Source of the DNA: Exobacillus caeni
GTDB taxonomy: Bacteria > Bacillota > Bacilli > Bacillales > Guptibacillaceae
Direction: 5' to 3'
Length of the DNA: 64,000 bases
NCBI RefSeq assembly: GCF_005747095.1
Contig: NZ_SWLG01000004.1
Coordinates: forward strand, 305,586-369,585
How positions within the stretch are numbered: position 1 is the first letter of the stretch; each line of letters begins with the position of its first letter. Below are positions 41,541 to 49,516 of this stretch, piece after piece. Under the pieces are notes generated by a model, which was not told the DNA's origin, made no database searches, and was given only the letters and a program-made list of their open reading frames with translations. Made by a program: the position numbers and the translations under genes.

Positions 41541-42578
41541 ATGACGAACCGGATACGCTATCCGAAACCGCTGCAAAAAGGAGATGCGATTGCAGTAACA
41601 GCTCCTTCAAGCGGAGTAGAAGCAAATCTTCATTCGATTCTTAAAAAAGCAAAACAGAATGTGGAAGATCAGGGATATCGGATCGTGGAAGGTGAGACGA
41701 TCTGGACTGAGGTAAAAGCGGCGAGTTCTACTAAAGAAAAACGCGCCGAAGAATTGATGGGTTTTCTGCTGGATGACAGGATCAAAGCGATTTTGCCGCC
41801 ATGGGGTGGAGAATTTTTGATGGAAATCTTGCCGTTGATGGACTGGGAAGAATTAAAGAAAGCTCCTCCTAAATGGGTTCTTGGATATTCAGATATCAGC
41901 ACTTTTTTGTTTTCTTATACACTGTTGACCGGTACGGCCACAGCCCACGGAACGAACTTCTTTGATCTTTCTTCCCCTGGATGGGACGAATTATCTAAAA
42001 GGTGGATCGATGTGCTTTCGTTAGAGAAGGGACAGACAATCGTTCAGCACTCCTCTAGCAATTACCAATCATCCTGGGAAAAAGCGTTTAACAATCAGGG
42101 AACCGGTTTTGATCTTGATACTCCTACAGAATGGAAGGTAGCAGGGGACAAAAAAGAAGCCGAGTTTTCCGGAAGGCTCATCGGCGGTTGTCAGGATACA
42201 CTTTCTATTTTGCTGGGAACACCTTTTGCACCTGTGAAAAAATATATTAAGGATTTTGCGGAAGAAGGGGGGATCTGGTATCTGGAAAGCTGCGACATGG
42301 CGGCTAGTGGGATCTATAGGTCACTATGGCAAATGAAGCAGGCTGGATGGTTTGAAAATACGAAAGGCGTATTGATCGGACGTCCTGCTAACTACAAGCC
42401 TGCCAAAGACTTTGAGCTTGAAGATGCTCTGGAAAGAATTTTCGCAGACATGAACATACCGGTTGTTTACGATATGGATATCGGCCATATGCCGCCTCAA
42501 AATATTCTTGTAAATGGTGCCGTTGGAACAGTAAAAGTTTCAGATGGAAAAGGGACTTTAGAAATGGTCTTTGATTAG
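41541..42578 (+). CDS. LD-carboxypeptidase / MccF-like serine peptidase (family S66)
   Basis: 345 aa. KGDAIAVTAPSSGV at the N-terminus, nucleophile Ser in VLGYSDISTF, and the C-terminal IGHMPPQNILVNGA with the catalytic His. S66 enzymes cleave the LD peptide bond of muropeptides, or in the MccF branch detoxify microcin C-type nucleotide peptides. Which applies is not clear. RBS AAAGGACGG favours the ATG at 41541 over the upstream open frame. Confidence 0.9.
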   Translation: MTNRIRYPKPLQKGDAIAVTAPSSGVEANLHSILKKAKQNVEDQGYRIVEGETIWTEVKAASSTKEKRAEELMGFLLDDRIKAILPPWGGEFLMEILPLMDWEELKKAPPKWVLGYSDISTFLFSYTLLTGTATAHGTNFFDLSSPGWDELSKRWIDVLSLEKGQTIVQHSSSNYQSSWEKAFNNQGTGFDLDTPTEWKVAGDKKEAEFSGRLIGGCQDTLSILLGTPFAPVKKYIKDFAEEGGIWYLESCDMAASGIYRSLWQMKQAGWFENTKGVLIGRPANYKPAKDFELEDALERIFADMNIPVVYDMDIGHMPPQNILVNGAVGTVKVSDGKGTLEMVFD

Positions 42579-42672
42579 AATACTTCTACATGGAGGATTT
42601 TTATTAGGGAAACGATCGGCATACCCCTGCATACAATAGAAGGTAGAACGCTTGATATAAGGGGAGGCCAAC

Positions 42673-43233
42673 GTGGAAGAGATTTGGATAAGGCTGATCG
42701 TTTCTATCGGATGCGGGATACTTGGAGGGATTGCGAATCTACTAAACAATGAAGAAAGCTTCGTAATGCCCCGGATATTTAAGGATTCAAACGGAAACAG
42801 CAGGCTATTGCCCGGATTTTTAAAGGAACTAATTCTCGGGGCCATCGCAGGGCCACTCCTTGCGTTTCCGATGAATGAAACCCTGCCCTGGTTTAACCTC
42901 ATCACGATGTCTCTTATCGGCGGCATGGGAGGAAGTTCGATTCTAACAGCGCTTGCTTCAAGGCAGCTGAACAGGTTGAAAGCGGAGATTGAAATTGAAA
43001 TGAATTGTTTTGATGTTATTCTGGATGGTCCTGATTCGTTCCCGGTTAATACGGCGAATGCAAAAAGGTCTAATGAAAGGCAATGCGTGTTATTTACGAG
43101 AAAAGAAATGGAAGAGTATTCTCAGCTGCAAGAATCACTCGGAAATGCTTCAAGCACAGTAGAGGCAAGAAGTTACCGAAATCAAATGAAAAAGATGATG
43201 AACAATGCGAAAAACAGGGTTGGCGGGATTTAA
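42673..43233 (+). CDS. Small membrane protein, DUF4257-like
   Basis: 186 aa, GTG start with GGGGAGG upstream. Three hydrophobic segments (about 6-24, 50-66, 70-92) precede a hydrophilic tail rich in charged residues and Asn. This layout resembles DUF4257 proteins found in Bacillus and phages, but the match is by overall appearance only. Function unknown. Next gene begins 48 nt downstream. Confidence 0.55.
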   Translation: MEEIWIRLIVSIGCGILGGIANLLNNEESFVMPRIFKDSNGNSRLLPGFLKELILGAIAGPLLAFPMNETLPWFNLITMSLIGGMGGSSILTALASRQLNRLKAEIEIEMNCFDVILDGPDSFPVNTANAKRSNERQCVLFTRKEMEEYSQLQESLGNASSTVEARSYRNQMKKMMNNAKNRVGGI

Positions 43234-43281
43234 CGGGAATCGCATCCAAAGTGGTTCCCCATTCAAATAGGAGGTTAGTAA

Positions 43282-44154
43282 ATGAAGGAAAGATTGTTAT
43301 TACATAACGTACGGGCTTTTGAGTGGAATGATGGCGCCGAGGACAAGCCGCTTCTGATCTGCCTGCACGGGCTGACGAACAACGCCCTGGGATTCATTGA
43401 AATAGGGGAGGCGCTAAAGGACCGATTTAGAGTAGTGTCATTAGATCTTCCGGGGCATGGCAAAACGCCTTCCTTTGAAAAGGAGAATGAGTATGGTTTT
43501 CCTGAGATTGCAAAATGGTTGGATGGTGTTGTGAACGAACTTACGCAAAAGCCGTTTTACCTGGCTGGCCATTCATGGGGAGCGGGAATCGCCCTTCACT
43601 ACGCGTTTTTATATCCGGAGAATGTAAAAGGCATCGTGATGATCGACGGTGGCTTCATCCAACCCGGTGATGATCCGGATGCTTCGTTAGAAGAAGATTT
43701 AAAAGGAATGAAGGACTGGGTAGAAGGAAGCAGGTTCCCTGAGATCGAGCCATACCTTGAAAAAAAGAAAGAAGAGATCGGAAGGTGGAGCGAAGCCCTG
43801 GAGCTGATGGCAAGAGAAGATATGCAGCACTCTCTTAACGGAATTGAAATGAGAACTTCCGTAGCAACAGCTCAGTCGATTATGAAAGCCTTCTATCAAG
43901 ACTCCTTCCGTGCGTTATATAAAGATATTGAAACTCCGGTCCTTTTGCTCGTCGCAACTCTTCCGGAAGAATTCGAGGGAATGAGAAAGCTGGCGATTAA
44001 AGATATGTCCGGTAAGCTTCAGGGAAGCTTTGATTGTGTTCCTGTTAAAGAGACTGGACACGTCCTCCACTGGCAAAAACCGGAGGAAACTGTGGAATAT
44101 ATGTCCGAATGGCTGACGCGCCAGGAAAAGAATTATAAGCAAGAAACGTTTTAA
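43282..44154 (+). CDS. Alpha/beta-fold hydrolase
   Basis: 290 aa. Oxyanion region ICLHGLTNNALGF, nucleophile elbow LAGHSWGAGIAL (Ser), acid DLPGHG context, and catalytic His in KETGHVLHWQ. Full-length single-domain serine hydrolase; esterase, haloperoxidase-like or C-C hydrolase activity cannot be separated. RBS AGGAGG 9 nt upstream; followed by a terminator. Confidence 0.9.
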   Translation: MKERLLLHNVRAFEWNDGAEDKPLLICLHGLTNNALGFIEIGEALKDRFRVVSLDLPGHGKTPSFEKENEYGFPEIAKWLDGVVNELTQKPFYLAGHSWGAGIALHYAFLYPENVKGIVMIDGGFIQPGDDPDASLEEDLKGMKDWVEGSRFPEIEPYLEKKKEEIGRWSEALELMAREDMQHSLNGIEMRTSVATAQSIMKAFYQDSFRALYKDIETPVLLLVATLPEEFEGMRKLAIKDMSGKLQGSFDCVPVKETGHVLHWQKPEETVEYMSEWLTRQEKNYKQETF

Positions 44155-44159
44155 TAATG

Positions 44160-44190
44160 AAAAGCTTTCGCTATAACGGCGAAAGCTTTT
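44160..44190 (+). terminator. Intrinsic terminator after the hydrolase
   Basis: AAAAGCTTTCGC/GCGAAAGCTTTT perfect 12-bp stem with a 7-nt loop; short T tail. Confidence 0.85.
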
Positions 44191-44291
44191 ATGTTTCCAG
44201 CAGGAAAAGGATTGAAAAACACCAGGGATTGCTTTAAAGTTTAGTAGAAACTTATCATGGGCTATTCTTACATAACGAAGGGGCTTTTGTT

Positions 44292-45461
44292 GTGATTAAG
44301 CATAAATCTATTTTTTACTTGAGCATGTTTTTATTTTTCTTTCATTCTACTACGATGATTATTATCAGCTATCTTCCTGTTTATTTTCAAAGCCAGGGGA
44401 TGGTCGAATCCAAAATAGGCTGGATCCTTGCGGTTGGTCCGTTCGCATCAATTCTCGCCCAGCCGTTCTGGGGTTACATGAGTGATAAGTACAAGACGGT
44501 CAAGCGAATTTTGTTTATCACCTTAACGGGGATGTTTACGTTGAGCTTCTTGCTTTTTAATGTGACTTCCTTCGCATTATTGCTTGTGACTGCAGCTCTG
44601 TTTTTCTCTTTTCAATCGCCAACAGGAGCACTGGGTGACAGCCTCGCTTCCAAAACGGCACACAAGCTTGGTAAGTCTTTTGGCAGCATACGTGGTTGGG
44701 GATCAATGGGGTTTGCGACTTCTACGCTTGTTGTCGGCGCATTTTTTTCCAGGGCGGGTATTGAATACATCCATTATCCGTTTCTCATCTTTGTCGTCAT
44801 TGCTTTTATCGTTTGTTTGAAAATATCGGATGTAGAAGTAACGAACAAGCCAGTTACACTGATAGATGCGGTTAAGCTTGGGGGCAATCTAAAGTTAATG
44901 GGGTTTCTCGCGATCATTATGTTTTTGACGGTTACCCACCGAGCGAACGACAGTTACATAGGCTTGTATATTAAAGAGCTTGGCGGAAATGAATCGATGA
45001 TTGGACTTGCATGGTTTATTGCCGTTGGAAGCGAAGCGATCGTTTTTATGACCAGCAATTTATGGTTTAAAAAGTTCAATGAAATCACCTTCATCCTATT
45101 AGCGGGAATTTTATATGCCGTTCGCTGGATATTATATTCGTTTATCCAGGATCCGATGGTTATTGTCTTTTTGCAGGTAACACATGGTCTTACGTTTGGC
45201 GTTTTTTACGTTTCGGCTTTTCAGTTCGTTACAAAGCTTTTGCCGGCGGAATTGCAGGCAACGGGTCATCTGTTGTTTATTTCGGTATTCTTTGGACTCT
45301 CCGGGATTATCGGATCCCTTGCAGGAGGCTTTATTATCGAAAATGCGAGCGGAGCAACGCTGTATTCGTACATGGGATATCTCGCTTCAGCAGGTTGCCT
45401 CGGCTTAGCAGTCTATTTACAGAGAATAAGAAAACAAATGCAATTGACTTTATCCGATTAA
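44292..45461 (+). CDS. MFS transporter, MFS_1-like family (YwbF-type)
   Basis: 389 aa, 12 hydrophobic helices, GTG start. The intrahelical loop PFWGYMSDKYKTVKR is the MFS motif A between helices 2 and 3. SYLPVYFQSQGMVESKIG near the N-terminus is typical of the LacY-like/nucleoside symporter MFS_1_like group. Substrate unknown. Monocistronic. Confidence 0.88.
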   Translation: MIKHKSIFYLSMFLFFFHSTTMIIISYLPVYFQSQGMVESKIGWILAVGPFASILAQPFWGYMSDKYKTVKRILFITLTGMFTLSFLLFNVTSFALLLVTAALFFSFQSPTGALGDSLASKTAHKLGKSFGSIRGWGSMGFATSTLVVGAFFSRAGIEYIHYPFLIFVVIAFIVCLKISDVEVTNKPVTLIDAVKLGGNLKLMGFLAIIMFLTVTHRANDSYIGLYIKELGGNESMIGLAWFIAVGSEAIVFMTSNLWFKKFNEITFILLAGILYAVRWILYSFIQDPMVIVFLQVTHGLTFGVFYVSAFQFVTKLLPAELQATGHLLFISVFFGLSGIIGSLAGGFIIENASGATLYSYMGYLASAGCLGLAVYLQRIRKQMQLTLSD

Positions 45462-45485
45462 GGCAGGGGAAACTCTGTCTTTTTA
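45462..45485 (+). terminator. Weak intrinsic terminator
   Basis: GGCAG/CTGTC short stem directly after the MFS stop with TTTTT tail. Confidence 0.5.
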
Positions 45486-45509
45486 TTGTGGAAAAAAATT
45501 TTTAAAAGG

Positions 45510-45543
45510 GTGAAAGTTTGTGATTTTTTTCACATACTTTCAC
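45510..45543. promoter_or_regulatory. Redox-type operator (Fnr/CRP-like or Rex-like palindrome)
   Basis: GTGAAAGTTTGTGA and TCACATACTTTCAC form a 34-bp near-perfect palindrome around six T residues. The core TGTGA-N6-TCACA (45519-45534) is a perfect Fnr/CRP-type box and also fits the Rex box TTGTGAA-N4-TTCACAA with two changes. It is 78 nt upstream of the DoxX gene. Confidence 0.7.
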
Positions 45544-45611
45544 TCCTGCATCATTTAAGCTAAAGATGTACCAAACAACTATAAAAATATGGAAAGGCAT
45601 GGTGAGTAAAA

Positions 45612-46127
45612 ATGATTAAATTTTTAAGAGAAAACACAGTCGCAATGACGCTTTTATTGGTGGCTCGCCTCTATTTAGGGTATGAATGGGTGACAGCCGG
45701 ATGGGGGAAAATCACTGGAGGTTTCGAAGCAAGCGGGTTTTTGAAGGGAGCTGTTGCACAGGCTGGAGGAGATCATCCGGCAGTACAAACGTGGTGGGCA
45801 GCATTTTTGGAAGGATTTGCGATTCCGAATATAGATCTGTTCAACATCCTTGTTCCATGGGGAGAATTTCTCGTTGGATTAGGATTGATCCTTGGAACCT
45901 TTACAACGTTCGCGGCGCTGATGGGAATTGTGATGAACTTCGCCTTTCTATTCAGCGGCACAATAAGCACAAATCCGATGATGATATTGTTGACTATTTT
46001 TATTCTTGTTGCTGGCTTCAATGCAGCTAAAATCGGATTAGACCACTGGATCGTACCTTTCTTAAAAACAAGAGGGGCAGAGATCACCCAAAAGAGACCG
46101 TTGCTTAAGAAACTTGCTTTTCGATAA
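45612..46127 (+). CDS. DoxX-family membrane protein
   Basis: 171 aa with four hydrophobic helices. RLYLGYEWVTAGWGKITGG at the N-terminus and LVPWGEFLVGLGLILGT in the middle are typical of DoxX/TQO-small-subunit proteins, thought to act in membrane redox (thiosulfate:quinone oxidoreductase-like) processes. The upstream Fnr/Rex-like palindrome suggests oxygen or NADH control. No catalytic partner is encoded nearby. Function remains unproven. Confidence 0.85.
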   Translation: MIKFLRENTVAMTLLLVARLYLGYEWVTAGWGKITGGFEASGFLKGAVAQAGGDHPAVQTWWAAFLEGFAIPNIDLFNILVPWGEFLVGLGLILGTFTTFAALMGIVMNFAFLFSGTISTNPMMILLTIFILVAGFNAAKIGLDHWIVPFLKTRGAEITQKRPLLKKLAFR

Positions 46128-46140
46128 ACAAACGACGGCA

Positions 46141-46163
46141 GGCAGGGTTTAATAAGCCCTGCC
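46141..46163. other. Hairpin after the DoxX gene
   Basis: GGCAGGG/CCCTGCC 7-bp stem with a 9-nt loop, without a T run; possibly an RNA-stabilising hairpin. Confidence 0.5.
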
Positions 46164-46239
46164 TCGGCGCCAAACCACATGGCCTTTAGCAGGTCTTTTT
46201 TTGTTTGACCATTATCGGTAACCTGGAGTTCTAAAAAGG

Positions 46240-46270
46240 CCCGACAGGATTCTGCTTCCTGCCGGGTTTT
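46240..46270 (+). terminator. Intrinsic terminator
   Basis: CCCGACAGGA/TCCTGCCGGG stem (one mismatch) followed by TTTT. Confidence 0.75.
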
Positions 46271-46404
46271 ACTGTTAGTGGACAGCTATCCTCTTAGATG
46301 AAAAGCATGTTCGAAATAATTTTTCTGTTAAAGCTTGCTAAAGAAAGGAATCGAAATCTAGTTATCGAATAGTAAAAGATATTAACCGATTATGGGGGAT
46401 AAAT

Positions 46405-46710
46405 ATGATCTCGATCTTCAAAAAAGATGATGACAGGTATTTATCATGGTGCGAGGAGAACCAGGAAGGATATATTTTCAACAATTTTGGAGGAGTGGAT
46501 GGAGGATACAATAAACTTCATCAATGCAGCTGCAGAACATTATGGCGAGAAAAAGATAAGGGATCCAGAACTGCTGTTGAAAAGGTTTGTTCAGAAAGCC
46601 TTGAAGAATTATCAGCGCTCGCCTCGGCTATAAGAGGGCATGACAGGGGCTGGACATTTTGTAAGATTTGCCTTAGCCATCTTTTTATAAAGAAGGGGAG
46701 AGAAGGGTAG
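46405..46710 (+). CDS. Small Cys/His (zinc-finger-like) protein of unknown function
   Basis: 101 aa. The N-terminal YLSWCEENQEGYIFN and the spaced ligands KLHQCSCRTL, EKVCSESLEEL and FCKICLSHL look like a family in which an N-terminal Asp-Asp-x-x-Tyr-Leu-x-Trp motif precedes a C/H-rich domain, often as part of larger nuclease-linked proteins. I cannot name the family with certainty. Cys/His spacing suggests one zinc site. RBS GGGGGAT. It overlaps an open frame on the opposite strand (46521-46850), so one of the two is probably not real; the ligand pattern favours this one. Confidence 0.6.
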   Translation: MISIFKKDDDRYLSWCEENQEGYIFNNFGGVDGGYNKLHQCSCRTLWREKDKGSRTAVEKVCSESLEELSALASAIRGHDRGWTFCKICLSHLFIKKGREG

Positions 46711-46850
46711 AACTTTCGGTGTGTAATCCCATTTAGCGGAACAAAGACGTAAGCCCATTCTTTTCTAAATGTTGAAGCCGCAAGGGCCGCATGCCCTTCC
46801 CCGTGGATATCGTAATGAATCTTGCTTTTTTTACGTTTCACTTCGTTCAC
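46521..46850 (-). CDS. Doubtful small protein overlapping the Cys/His gene
   Basis: 109 codons, GTG start with an excellent GGAGG 7 nt upstream; begins MNEVKRKKSKIHYDIHGEG. The first 47 codons are free of overlap, but the remaining 63 run antisense through the plus-strand Cys/His gene. Either it is a short gene whose true end was altered by mutation, or the RBS is fortuitous. No family recognised. Confidence 0.3.
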   Translation of the reverse strand: MNEVKRKKSKIHYDIHGEGHAALAASTFRKEWAYVFVPLNGITHRKFYPSLPFFIKRWLRQILQNVQPLSCPLIAEASADNSSRLSEQTFSTAVLDPLSFSRHNVLQLH

Positions 46851-47002
46851 TGTTATTCCTCCGATTATTGTATGGACCTTTATTCTCTCTGCTTTATTCC
46901 TTGAATCTTTTGCCGTTCAGGAAGTTTTCCTCAAGTTGAAGGAATTCAATGTTTCATAACAGAAATGGTAAGGACAAAATTTTTGGCATCAGGAGGATCA
47001 CG

Positions 47003-47635
47003 ATGGCTAAAGAAATGCTGGATGTATTTGATGAAAATTTTAATAAAATCGGTATGGAAACGAGAGAAGTCGTTCATGAAAAAGGATTGTGGCATCAAAC
47101 GTTTCATTGCTGGGTGATCAACAAAACACCGGGCGTTCGCCTCCTTTTTCAAAAAAGGCATCAAAAAAAAGATCTGTTTCCTTCACTGCTCGATATTTCT
47201 GCGGCCGGTCATCTCATAGCGGGCGAAGAGGTGGAAGATGGAGTCAGAGAGGTAAAGGAAGAGCTCGGGCTTTCTTTGCAATTTGATGATCTTCATTCAG
47301 TTGGCGTACTTGAAGATGTGCTTGAAGAAGACGGAAAGGTTGATAAAGAATTTTGCCATGTTTTTTATTATGAAACAGGGCAGCCCCTCACTGGTTACCA
47401 TGTGCAAACAGAGGAAGTGACGGGTTTATTCTGGATCGGCCTGAATGATTTTATGGCTCTTACAGCAGGAAAGAAGGAGAGGATCACAGCTGCCGGATTT
47501 GAGCTCGGGGAAAATGGGGAAAAAGAAATCAAAACAATAGAAGTTTCTATAGAAGATTTTGTTCCACATCATCCTGTTTATCTGGAGGAAATTTTCAAAA
47601 TTTTTGCAGACATTTCTGACGAAAAGGTGGTATAA
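47003..47635 (+). CDS. Nudix hydrolase (IPP-isomerase-like subgroup)
   Basis: 210 aa. Begins KEMLDVFDENFNKIG and contains the Nudix box AGHLIAGEEVEDGVREVKEE, followed by EFCHVFYYE as in YfcD/Idi-like Nudix proteins. The box is one residue shorter than the classic spacing. Hydrolyses a nucleoside diphosphate-linked substrate, unidentified. Start at 47003 chosen for AGGAGG; an in-frame ATG at 46949 lacks an RBS. A TATAAT for the next transcript lies within its last codons. Confidence 0.9.
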   Translation: MAKEMLDVFDENFNKIGMETREVVHEKGLWHQTFHCWVINKTPGVRLLFQKRHQKKDLFPSLLDISAAGHLIAGEEVEDGVREVKEELGLSLQFDDLHSVGVLEDVLEEDGKVDKEFCHVFYYETGQPLTGYHVQTEEVTGLFWIGLNDFMALTAGKKERITAAGFELGENGEKEIKTIEVSIEDFVPHHPVYLEEIFKIFADISDEKVV

Positions 47636-47636
47636 T
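47628..47636 (+). promoter_or_regulatory. Extended -10 promoter for the MFS leader
   Basis: TGGTATAAT is a perfect -10 with the TGN extension; no good -35 is visible. Expected start near 47643 gives a leader of about 350 nt before the MFS gene. Confidence 0.6.
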
Positions 47637-47679
47637 CCTTTATGTACCATCATTAAGATGTAGAAAGGAGGTTCACCCT

Positions 47680-47820
47680 GTGAAATCAGTATCGGTTATG
47701 CGCCAAAAAGCAAATGGGATTTTTGAGGCTTTTTCTTTTAAAGGGGGTAGTCTGCCCTTTTTTAGAAAAACTTCAAACTTTTTGGCTCAGCTCTCACAGG
47801 GGGAATCTCAGCGGGTTTAG
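47680..47820 (+). CDS. Leader peptide upstream of the MFS exporter, 46 aa
   Basis: GTG start behind AAAGGAGG (8-nt spacing), one of the best ribosome binding sites in the window. The peptide begins MKSVSVMRQKANGIFEAFSF and ends LSQGESQRV, with no known domain. A terminator-like hairpin lies inside the coding region (47740) and a second one after it (47846). This arrangement resembles translation-dependent attenuators of drug exporters such as bmrB-bmrCD in B. subtilis. Function as a regulatory leader is inferred. Confidence 0.6.
   Translation: MKSVSVMRQKANGIFEAFSFKGGSLPFFRKTSNFLAQLSQGESQRV
47740..47763 (+). terminator. Terminator-like hairpin inside the leader peptide gene
   Basis: AAAGGG/CCCTTT stem with a 9-nt loop and a six-T tail; a translating ribosome would prevent it from folding. 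Confidence 0.5.
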
Positions 47821-47845
47821 ATGAAACTACGAATCTGAACACGAA

Positions 47846-47875
47846 ACACCTATCTGTGCGATAGGTGTATTTTTA
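47846..47875 (+). terminator. Intrinsic terminator (attenuator) before the MFS gene
   Basis: Perfect 9-bp stem ACACCTATC/GATAGGTGT with loop TGTGC, then ATTTTTATT. It lies 25 nt after the leader-peptide stop and 115 nt before the exporter start. Confidence 0.85.
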
Positions 47876-47990
47876 TTGTCTTAAAAGCTTTCTATATATA
47901 AACGCAAGCCATTCCGAAAATGCTATAACCCATTCGGCGCAAAGAGTAGTTACTCACAGGGTGGGCCTTCAAAACAGGGAGGAAAAAATA

Positions 47991-49229
47991 TTGAAGCTTA
48001 GTTTAAGTATTTTTAAAAACAGAAACTTTTTATTCTATTGGCTTGCAGGCTGGATAACATCCATAGGGGATTCGATCTTTTTGATCGCGTTAACCTGGAT
48101 GCTTGTCGAACAGACGAAATCACCGCTTGTTGTTGGAACATATCTGTCTGTTGTCGGCATTACAAAGCTGATTTTTATCCTGTTCGGCGGGATTGTTGTC
48201 GACCGTTTTGATGTGAGGCGCCTGTTGATTTATTCGGACTGGATCAGGGCTGTTTTAATGCTGGTGTTTGTAGTGATGGGCCTGAATGGGATGCCGCCGC
48301 TCTGGTTTTTTTACGTGATCGGTTTGTTGTTCGGGGCGATCGATGCGGTGGCAGAGCCAGCTGGAATCGCATGCCGTACCAGGATTATTGAGAAAGAATA
48401 TTATACGCAATCTATGAGCCTTTTGTTGATAACAGGCAATGTTTCCACAGTGGTGGGTCCGATGATCGCTGCAGGTATCGTTTATCTTGGAGGATCTATG
48501 ACAGCGGTTTTTGCAAACGGGGTTTCGTATGTACTGTCTGCGATACTGCTCCTCTCGGTAAACTTTAAGCCTGTTGGGGAAGAGGTGGAAACCGATGGCA
48601 AGAGACCTTTAGAAGTGCTTAAAGGTCTCAGAGAAGGATTTTCATTCTTTTTTCGAACACCAGTCATTTTAGCGATGGCAACAAGCGCGTTTTTTGCAAA
48701 TGCAGCTGTTGGGATCACGGTGCTTGCGACGCCGTTTCTGGTAAAAGACCTTCATTTAGGCGTGGCAGGATACGGTATGTTGAATACAAGCATTGGAATC
48801 GGAGGAATAGTCGGTGCAGCTTTATTCTCGCTGTTCGTTATTTCACGTCCGACACCGGGGATGGCGCTATCGACGAGCATTTGCCAGGGAAGTTTCATCG
48901 TGCTTGTTGGAATAACAGATCAACTCTGGATTATCGTATTCGCCTTTTTGTTGATAGGATTTAACGAAGCGGCGGTTAATGTTATCGCTCCAAGCGTGAA
49001 CCATACCTTGATTCCACAAAAGATTTTTGGGCGAGTGATCAGTGTCTTGATTCTAATCATGGGAGCCTCTGAACCGATATTTCAAGCATTCGGCGGATGG
49101 TTGATGGAGGCGGTCACTGCACAGAAAATGTTTATGATAGGTGGTTTTATCGAAGTGTCAGCCGCAGCAATTATCTTTTTTATGCCGGCTGTACGAACTT
49201 ATAAAGAAAAGATGGCAAAAGCGAGTTAA
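47991..49229 (+). CDS. MFS exporter, macrolide-efflux (MefA)-like
   Basis: 412 aa, TTG start with GGGAGG upstream. Twelve hydrophobic helices; the N-terminus NRNFLFYWLAGWITSIGDSI is typical of MefA/MFS_3 proteins, followed by FGGIVVDRFDVRRLLIYSD (motif A). Such proteins export macrolides or other drugs; the substrate here is not known. The upstream leader peptide and terminators suggest induction by a translation inhibitor. Confidence 0.88.
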   Translation: MKLSLSIFKNRNFLFYWLAGWITSIGDSIFLIALTWMLVEQTKSPLVVGTYLSVVGITKLIFILFGGIVVDRFDVRRLLIYSDWIRAVLMLVFVVMGLNGMPPLWFFYVIGLLFGAIDAVAEPAGIACRTRIIEKEYYTQSMSLLLITGNVSTVVGPMIAAGIVYLGGSMTAVFANGVSYVLSAILLLSVNFKPVGEEVETDGKRPLEVLKGLREGFSFFFRTPVILAMATSAFFANAAVGITVLATPFLVKDLHLGVAGYGMLNTSIGIGGIVGAALFSLFVISRPTPGMALSTSICQGSFIVLVGITDQLWIIVFAFLLIGFNEAAVNVIAPSVNHTLIPQKIFGRVISVLILIMGASEPIFQAFGGWLMEAVTAQKMFMIGGFIEVSAAAIIFFMPAVRTYKEKMAKAS

Positions 49230-49344
49230 AGCAGGGATAGAATGCTTTAAGAACGAATTTTTCTGGTGGATTGTAATCAAACAAACAGCAAGAAGAGCAT
49301 GGCGTCAATGACAGAAGTCAAGTGGCAACACAAAGAATAAAATA

Positions 49345-49391
49345 AAAAATGGGGATAACTTTCTCGGTTGAGTAAAGTTATCCCCATTTTT
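49345..49391 (+). terminator. Strong intrinsic terminator
   Basis: Perfect 18-bp stem AAAAATGGGGATAACTTT/AAAGTTATCCCCATTTTT with an 11-nt loop. A small GGGGTCTGACCCC palindrome follows at about 49396, a motif often seen in Bacillaceae spacers. Nothing else is seen in 49230-49516. Confidence 0.93.
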
Positions 49392-49516
49392 GTTGGGGTC
49401 TGACCCCCGATGAACTGTGGATATCTTCCTCTTGAGCAGAACAGTGATACAATAGATGAAAATAATGTTGATTATGAAGGTTATGAAATTTGAATGCAGT
49501 AAATGGAGGAATCCAA

